From an uncultured Rikenella sp. (GTDB lineage: Bacteria; Bacteroidota; Bacteroidia; Bacteroidales; Rikenellaceae): a stretch of 9,155 nucleotides of DNA. Location: the NCBI RefSeq assembly GCF_910577125.1, contig NZ_CAJTMN010000080.1, positions 1-9,155 of the forward strand, in the 5' to 3' direction. Positions 4,982-9,155 of this stretch are shown piece after piece (the first letter of the stretch is position 1; each line of letters opens with the position of its first letter). A model generated the notes under the pieces. It made no database searches, was not told the origin of the DNA, and worked only from the letters and a program-made list of their open reading frames with translations. Made by a program: the position numbers and the translations under genes.

Positions 4982-7543
4982 CTAACGTTTCCGCCACGCC
5001 AGCACCGCAATGACCGCCGCCACCACGTAAGCCACCCAAATGATATGCAACGCCGGAGGCGCCGAATCGCCGCCGTAGGAGTGCATCCCGCTCAGGTAGT
5101 AATTCACGCCGAAAAAGGTCATCAGCACCGACCCCAACCCCATGACACTCATCACGTTGAAGAGATAGACCCCGCCGCGCCGCAGCCCCGGCACGAAACG
5201 GGCGTGCAGGATAAACGCATACACCATCATCGTAATCAGGGCCCAGGTCTCCTTCGGATCCCACCCCCAGTAGCGCCCCCACGACTCATTGGCCCAGACC
5301 GCCCCCAAAAACGTACCGGCCGTCAACAACACCAGACCGACAATCAGGCTCATCTCGTTGATCGCCGTCAACCGCCGCACCTGCAGGTCGACCACCGCCG
5401 CATTGCGCTCCGTCCGGCACGCCATCGCCGCCAGCGAAACCAGACCCAGCAAAAATCCGATTCCGAAAAAGCCGTAACTCCCCGTAATCGCCGCCACATG
5501 CACCAGCAGCCACGGCGATTTCAACACCGGAACCAGCGGCGTAATCTCGGGATCCATCCAGTTGAGCGTCGAGACGAACATCAGCACACCAGACAGAAAA
5601 GTCGCCGCCGCCAGCGTGATCGTTGACCGGCGGCCGAAAGCCAGTCCCGCGATCGCCGTCGCCCACGACACGAAAATCATCGACTCGTAGGCGTTCGACA
5701 CCGGCGGCCGGCCCGCGATATACCTCCGGAGCCCCACTCCCGCCGTCTGGGCAAGAAAAAGGAGACAGATCACTCCGATCGCGACTCCCCCCGCCACGCG
5801 CCAGCCTCCGGCCGGCCTCGACCAGCCGAGCATCGTAATCAGCATCAGCGCAAGACCGAATCCCATATACCCGAACCCCGCCCACTTGAAGAGATCGAGC
5901 CGATTATAGAGCATCTCGGCCTCGATCCGCCGCGGCGAGATATCCAGCCCAGCCGTTTTTTTCTCCTGATAGGTGGCCATCATACCGACAATTTCGTCAG
6001 GGGTCGACCAGTCTCCCGTCTCGGCCGACCGTGCCGCCTCGGTGGCGAACCACGGAAAAATCCGGCTGACGAACATCGAATCTCGATCCCGAAACGCGCT
6101 CAGATCGTCGCCCGGAGCATACCATGCCCCGTCTGCCGAAACCGAGGCCGGAGGAAAAATCGCCACCATCCGCCCGGCAAACAGCGCGTTCAGGATATTG
6201 ACCTTCTCGTCCAGTTTGAGCAGCTCCTTGTCGTACTTGTTCCGCTCGCGCACCGGTTTGGCGTAGACCTGCTCGATCTCGTCCGCAAAAATGTAGTTTC
6301 CCTCGTCGTCCAACACGTCGATAAAAGCCAGCCGCCCCTCCGCCGCCTGCTCTCCGTCGATGCCAGCCTGACGCAGGAGCGCCTCGCTGCCGACGTCGAT
6401 CATCGGCACCCGGCTCCATATCTGCGGCTGGGTCAGCAATCCCAGCAACACCTGGTCGGCATCCAGCTCCCGGTACCGTTTTTCCCGCGATATCTTTCTC
6501 CACAATTCGGCCGCATAGGTATCCACCGGCTGCACGCGCCCCGTTCCGCTCTGCACCATCAGGCGACCGAAGGCCCGGGCCGTCCGGGGTGAAACGGCGT
6601 ATTCGACGGCATAGATCGGAGCCATCTTCTTCTCGCGCCGACGATCCACCGCCACTCTGCCCGCGTCCCGACGATCAGCCTCCCCGACGGCATGCTCCTG
6701 TTCGATCCGCTCCATCTGGCGCCGGGTCTGCTCCTCCAGCTGCGAAAGGGTCAGCGTATCGACCCGCTCCTGTGCCCGGGCCGGCGAGGCGAGCGCAAAC
6801 ACCAGCCCGATCACCGGTATGGCGGTCTGTTTCAGCATCCGCCCGAGTGTCCGGAACCGGGAGCGGCGTCCGAACAAGGCCACGACCATGCCGCCGATCA
6901 GAAGAATGTACCCGCCGTAGGTCATCCAGGTTCCGATCCGGTCGCGGTTCACGATCAGCACGGTTCCGCGCTCATCGGGATCGTAGCTGGACTGGTAGAG
7001 CCGGTAAGGCCCCACGTGCAGGACATTGTTCATGTAGATATTGGCCTCGCGGTCGGGCCAGCCGGACTGCCGGACGACGACGTCGCTCTCGAACGACGAG
7101 GGGCTGTGCGAACCGGGATAGCGCACGAGGCGGAAATCGCGGAGTTCGACGCTGAAGGGCAATTGTTCGACCACCCGAGCCGGATTCGCCGGGTCGAGCA
7201 GCTCGGCCGAGCTCTCTCCTTCGCGAATGTGCATCACCCCTTCGCGCCCGGTCAGCCAGGTGACGAACGCGCCGAGCAGAATCACGACAAAGGCGGCATG
7301 GAAGCACAGCACGGCCCATTTCCGCTGGGGCACCCACCGCTGCCGGACCGCAATACCGATGAAATTGACCGCCAGCAGCAGTTGCAGGAGATAAAAAACG
7401 GGATTGTGGTAGACCCACCGCTGCGCGACGGGGGTCCCGTAACGATGCTCGACAAAGGTGGCGACGGCCAGCGACACGGCATACACCGCGAGCAGTAGCG
7501 CCATAGCCGGATAGGAACAGAGTATTCGAAGGATCTTTTTCAT
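4982..7543 (-). CDS. ccsBA: Fused ResB-CcsA cytochrome c biogenesis protein (System II synthetase)
   Basis: This 853-residue membrane protein would export haem and attach it to CXXCH motifs of periplasmic c-type cytochromes. The ResB/CcsB part (1-230) has hydrophobic segments near 12-30, 48-66, 78-96 and 207-224. A long charged periplasmic insert (about 257-550) includes GRVQPVDTYAAELWRKIS near 335-352, typical of Bacteroidetes versions. The CcsA/ResC part (about 555-850) carries the WWD haem-handling motif WGRYWGWDPKETW at 755-767. Four expected histidines are present: His82 and His780 in membrane segments, His682 and His821 flanking the WWD domain; their spacing closely tracks the four ligands studied in Helicobacter hepaticus CcsBA. 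I start at the ATG at 7543, not the TTG two codons earlier, giving 10 nt after the DAHP synthase stop and suggesting co-transcription. No cytochrome gene is in the window, so the client (nitrite reductase in many relatives) is unknown. Confidence 0.93.
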   Translation of the reverse strand: MKKILRILCSYPAMALLLAVYAVSLAVATFVEHRYGTPVAQRWVYHNPVFYLLQLLLAVNFIGIAVRQRWVPQRKWAVLCFHAAFVVILLGAFVTWLTGREGVMHIREGESSAELLDPANPARVVEQLPFSVELRDFRLVRYPGSHSPSSFESDVVVRQSGWPDREANIYMNNVLHVGPYRLYQSSYDPDERGTVLIVNRDRIGTWMTYGGYILLIGGMVVALFGRRSRFRTLGRMLKQTAIPVIGLVFALASPARAQERVDTLTLSQLEEQTRRQMERIEQEHAVGEADRRDAGRVAVDRRREKKMAPIYAVEYAVSPRTARAFGRLMVQSGTGRVQPVDTYAAELWRKISREKRYRELDADQVLLGLLTQPQIWSRVPMIDVGSEALLRQAGIDGEQAAEGRLAFIDVLDDEGNYIFADEIEQVYAKPVRERNKYDKELLKLDEKVNILNALFAGRMVAIFPPASVSADGAWYAPGDDLSAFRDRDSMFVSRIFPWFATEAARSAETGDWSTPDEIVGMMATYQEKKTAGLDISPRRIEAEMLYNRLDLFKWAGFGYMGFGLALMLITMLGWSRPAGGWRVAGGVAIGVICLLFLAQTAGVGLRRYIAGRPPVSNAYESMIFVSWATAIAGLAFGRRSTITLAAATFLSGVLMFVSTLNWMDPEITPLVPVLKSPWLLVHVAAITGSYGFFGIGFLLGLVSLAAMACRTERNAAVVDLQVRRLTAINEMSLIVGLVLLTAGTFLGAVWANESWGRYWGWDPKETWALITMMVYAFILHARFVPGLRRGGVYLFNVMSVMGLGSVLMTFFGVNYYLSGMHSYGGDSAPPALHIIWVAYVVAAVIAVLAWRKR

Positions 7544-7553
7544 ACACAACGAT

Positions 7554-8306
7554 TTATCGGCCCGGGCCGAGTTCGAGTTCCCGAAGCAGTTTTCCGACCT
7601 CTCCGGGAGTCAGTTGCTGGGCTGCGTCGGTCAGCGCACACTTCGGATCGCAGTGGGATTCGATGAACAGCCCGTCGAGTCCCAGCACCATGGCGGTGCG
7701 TGCCACGACGGGCACCAGATCGGCCCGACCGGCGATGTGGCTCGGGTCGCACACGATGGACAGGTCGGGCCGCTGTTCGCGCAACCAGAGCGGAATCCGC
7801 CACAACGGATCGTTACGCAGCACGTCCCGCTGTCCGGTGCAAAAACCGCGATGGATGGCGACGATCCGCCCCTGTATACCGGCCCGTTCCAAACGTTCGA
7901 TCGCGCCGAGCCACAAGGCTGCGTCGGGGGCGATCGAGTTCTTGACGTACACGTCGACGGCGCATCCTCGCAACGCATCGGCGATCTGTTGCATGTCGAA
8001 CGGATTGGTGACTGTCCGGGCACCGATCCACAAGATATCGATCCCGCTGCGCAGCAAGGGCTCCACGCTGCCGGCGCCGGGCAGTTCGGTGGCCACCCGC
8101 ATCCCATAGGTGTTCCGCACTTCGGTCAGCCACTCGATGCCCTCTTCGCCGACGCCTTCGAAACCTCCGGGACGGGTTCTGGGCTTCCACAATCCGGCCC
8201 GATAGACAGCAACACCCTGTCCGACAAGCCCTTCCGCTGTGCGGAGCACCTGTTCGCGACTTTCGGCGCTGCAGGGGCCGGCCACAATGATTTTATCTGT
8301 TTTCAA
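7554..8306 (-). CDS. 3-deoxy-7-phosphoheptulonate synthase, stand-alone KDPS-like type
   Basis: This 250-residue enzyme would condense phosphoenolpyruvate and erythrose 4-phosphate to DAHP, the entry step of aromatic amino acid synthesis. Landmarks in order: AGPCSAES at 9-16 (Cys12 metal ligand), WKPRTRPGGFEG at 40-51, LWIGART at 92-98, AIHRGF at 150-155, CDPSH at 186-190, ESHCDP at 216-221 and LTDAAQQLTP at 225-234 (Asp227 the likely last metal ligand). The homologue I know from Bacteroides continues into a C-terminal chorismate mutase domain of roughly 90 residues. This one ends at GELELGPGR-like sequence, 10 nt before ccsBA. No ATG lies near the first motif; TTG at 8306 gives a natural N-terminus MKTDKIIVAGPC, with AAGAGA 7-12 nt upstream as a possible ribosome-binding site. 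The frame stays open upstream to 8555, but there it runs antisense-like through a silent cassette and is not coding. Confidence 0.88.
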   Translation of the reverse strand: MKTDKIIVAGPCSAESREQVLRTAEGLVGQGVAVYRAGLWKPRTRPGGFEGVGEEGIEWLTEVRNTYGMRVATELPGAGSVEPLLRSGIDILWIGARTVTNPFDMQQIADALRGCAVDVYVKNSIAPDAALWLGAIERLERAGIQGRIVAIHRGFCTGQRDVLRNDPLWRIPLWLREQRPDLSIVCDPSHIAGRADLVPVVARTAMVLGLDGLFIESHCDPKCALTDAAQQLTPGEVGKLLRELELGPGR

Positions 8307-8407
8307 GTTATATCTCTTTTTTCGCGGAACAGAAATCCGGTTTACAAACGACTTTTGCTTCAGATTTTGATCTGCTCCCTTCAATCTGTATTTCTCTTCT
8401 CTTCCGT

Positions 8408-8660
8408 TTATTCCGAGAGGCAACGCAACAGAAAACCGTGGGAGCGATAGTCCGAGCCGCTGGTGCCGAAGTACTGCGAACTGAAACCCAAGTCCAGGCC
8501 GTAGATGCCGCTCGTGGCGGAAGACCAGCTGAACCCGTAGTTGCCGACGTGCCACAACGCGCCCTCGCCGTAGCCGCGGTAGCCCGGGGCGGGGTACCAG
8601 GCAAGCGGGGTTCCCACCACCAGCCCGGGTTCGAAGTTCCCAATCAGTCGAGGCTTCCGT
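8408..8660 (-). pseudogene. Silent cassette A of the paralogous C-terminal domain
   Basis: On the - strand the frame encodes NFEPGLVV, GTPLAWYPAPGYR, a variable centre with VGNYGFSWSSATSG and LDLGF, then RSHGFLLRCLSE and a TAA at 8408-8410. It lacks a start codon and signal sequence. The leader just upstream (TEASTDW in cassette B's frame) is thrown out of frame by a 2-nt difference. Its conserved block 8576-8682 is nearly identical to 8841-8949 of cassette B, while the centres differ at most codons. This is the last cassette before the DAHP synthase leader. Confidence 0.75.
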
Positions 8661-8949
8661 TTATTCCGAGAGGCAACGCAACGGAAGACCGCGACCCGGG
8701 CTGCTTGCAAAACAGGGATGGAGGCTTTGCATGTCGAAACCTAAAAACATGCCGTTCGTTCCGTTGGTTTTGGATGACCAGTTATATCCATTCCCGCCGA
8801 CAGTTAGCAAATCGCCCGAGTGTCCGTTGTTTCCTGCGCCGCGGTAGCCCGGGGCGGGGTACCAGGCAAGCGGGGTTCCCACCACCAGCCCGGGTTCGAA
8901 GGTCCCCCAATCAGTCGAGGCTTCCGTTTATTCCGAGAGGCAACGCAAC
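8576..8949. repeat. Direct repeats of the cassette boundary block (8576-8682 and 8841-8949)
   Basis: The two blocks are about 107 and 109 bp and nearly identical. The differences I see are at GAAGTTCCCAA versus GAAGGTCCCCCAA and at the 3' edges. Each block spans the end of one cassette (CGTTGCCTCTCGGAATAA), a short linker and the start of the next (GGAACCCCGCTTGCCTGGTA and CCCCGCCCCGGGCTACCGC, read on the - strand). A third, shorter match is at 9096-9135, and its 3' counterpart at 8924-8949. Confidence 0.85.
8661..8927 (-). pseudogene. Silent cassette B of the paralogous C-terminal domain
   Basis: Starting directly after the stop of the partial gene at 8928, the frame stays in phase with it: TEASTDWGTFEPGLVV, then GTPLAWYPAPGYR, a variable centre with VGGNGYNWSSKTNG and MFLGF, and GLPLRCLSE ending at the TAA 8661-8663. 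No start codon precedes the domain other than an in-frame GTG within the shared block. The centre (about 8705-8840) is richer in A/T than the centres of A and C. It also carries a two-codon-longer first variable stretch, so the cassettes vary in length as well as in sequence. Confidence 0.75.
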
Positions 8950-9155
8950 TGAAGACCGTAGCCGCGGCGGTACGCGCTGCTGGGATGGAGGTACGTCACG
9001 CCGAAATGCAAGTACACCCCGTTGCTGCCGCTCACCGACGACGAGTAGCTGAACCCGTTGTTGCCGACGCTGCTCAGCCCGCCATTGGCTCTCTCGCGGA
9101 AGCCCGGGGCGGGGTACCAGGCAAGCGGGGTTCCCGTGCCCGAGGTGGTTACCTT
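8928..9155 (-). CDS. C-terminal end of a paralogous-domain (FISUMP/lectin-like) protein, partial
   Basis: The frame enters at the right edge and ends at the TAA 8928-8930. The visible 75 residues are KVTTSGTGTPLAWYPAPGFR, then GGLSSVGNNGFSYSSSVSG, VYLHF, HPSSAYRRGYGLQLRCLSE. I recognise the pattern as the end of the Fibrobacter succinogenes major paralogous domain (related by appearance to FGE-sulfatase/C-type-lectin-like ends) common in secreted Bacteroidales proteins. The assignment is from memory of the motif, not a search. Unlike cassettes A and B, the sequence upstream of the shared block (KVTTS) is unique, so this is most likely the end of the genuine, expressed gene, with A and B as downstream copies. 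The N-terminus, any signal peptide and the promoter lie outside the window. It could also be yet another cassette. Confidence 0.65.
   Translation of the reverse strand, partial: KVTTSGTGTPLAWYPAPGFRERANGGLSSVGNNGFSYSSSVSGSNGVYLHFGVTYLHPSSAYRRGYGLQLRCLSE

Noticed and set aside
4930..4985. tRNA-like T-arm (GGGTTCGACTC on the - strand)
   Set aside because: The bases flanking the GTTCGACTC loop do not form a five-pair stem, and no acceptor, D-arm or anticodon arm can be drawn around it.
4463..5626. 387-codon open frame on the + strand
   Set aside because: It crosses the repeat region and then runs antisense to about 640 nt of ccsBA, and its composition (rich in Arg, His, Pro) is typical of a GC-rich shadow frame.
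8307..8555. N-terminal extension of the DAHP synthase frame
   Set aside because: The residues before the TTG at 8306 come from cassette A in another frame and from a low-complexity leader. Family members start close to the AGPCSAE motif.
8408..8710. A 100-codon small gene
   Set aside because: The start ATG lies in the preceding cassette in a different frame, so the apparent protein is an artefact of one cassette end joined to the next through the linker.
8408..9155. Diversity-generating retroelement variable repeats
   Set aside because: The location (end of a lectin-like domain) fits, but differences between copies include G/C, synonymous and length changes (for example TTG/CTG, TCT/TCG, extra codons in B), not only changes at template adenines. 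No reverse transcriptase or template repeat is in the window.

Overview
The window looks like a chromosomal segment of a GC-rich gut Bacteroidales, most likely Rikenellaceae/Alistipes-like. The basis is family-level recognition: a MurA with the PGGDKIGRRRLDTH active-site loop, a fused ResB-CcsA cytochrome c maturation protein with a long periplasmic insert, a KDPG/DAHP-type aro synthase related to the Bacteroides enzyme, a TAnnTTTG-like -7 element, weak Shine-Dalgarno signals, and 3' gene ends resembling the 'Fibrobacter succinogenes major paralogous domain'. The genus is an inference; no rRNA or other marker is present.

Left part (1-3014, + strand): a housekeeping block made of a TrmH/SpoU-family RNA 2'-O-methyltransferase, then murA with its own probable promoter, then a TrmN6-like tRNA1(Val) adenine-N6 methyltransferase 11 nt behind murA. 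MurA carries Asp121 where fosfomycin-sensitive enzymes have Cys.

Middle (3015-4981): about 2 kb between convergent genes with no credible gene. It starts with an orphan 3' gene cassette (3018-3224) that abuts the end of trmN6. It then holds a dense patchwork of palindromic elements: four copies of one approximately 73-bp hairpin family, two of a second, and three copies of a small tail hairpin, with compensatory changes in stems. Further hairpins and diverged direct repeats lie nearer the ccsBA end.

Right part (4982-9155, - strand): a 250-residue DAHP synthase, starting at TTG and lacking the chorismate mutase domain usual for the Bacteroides homologue, is followed after 10 nt by ccsBA, the haem exporter/cytochrome c synthetase. 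Upstream (8408-9155) lies the 3' end of a gene that continues past the right edge, followed on the same strand by two further start-less copies of its C-terminal domain.

The most interesting feature is this cassette set. Four different versions (one apparently expressed end, two tandem, one orphan about 5.7 kb away in the opposite orientation) share near-identical boundary blocks around divergent centres. The arrangement is what a silent-cassette gene-conversion system for a surface/lectin-like C-terminal domain would look like. No recombinase or reverse transcriptase is visible in the window, so mechanism and activity are inferred.
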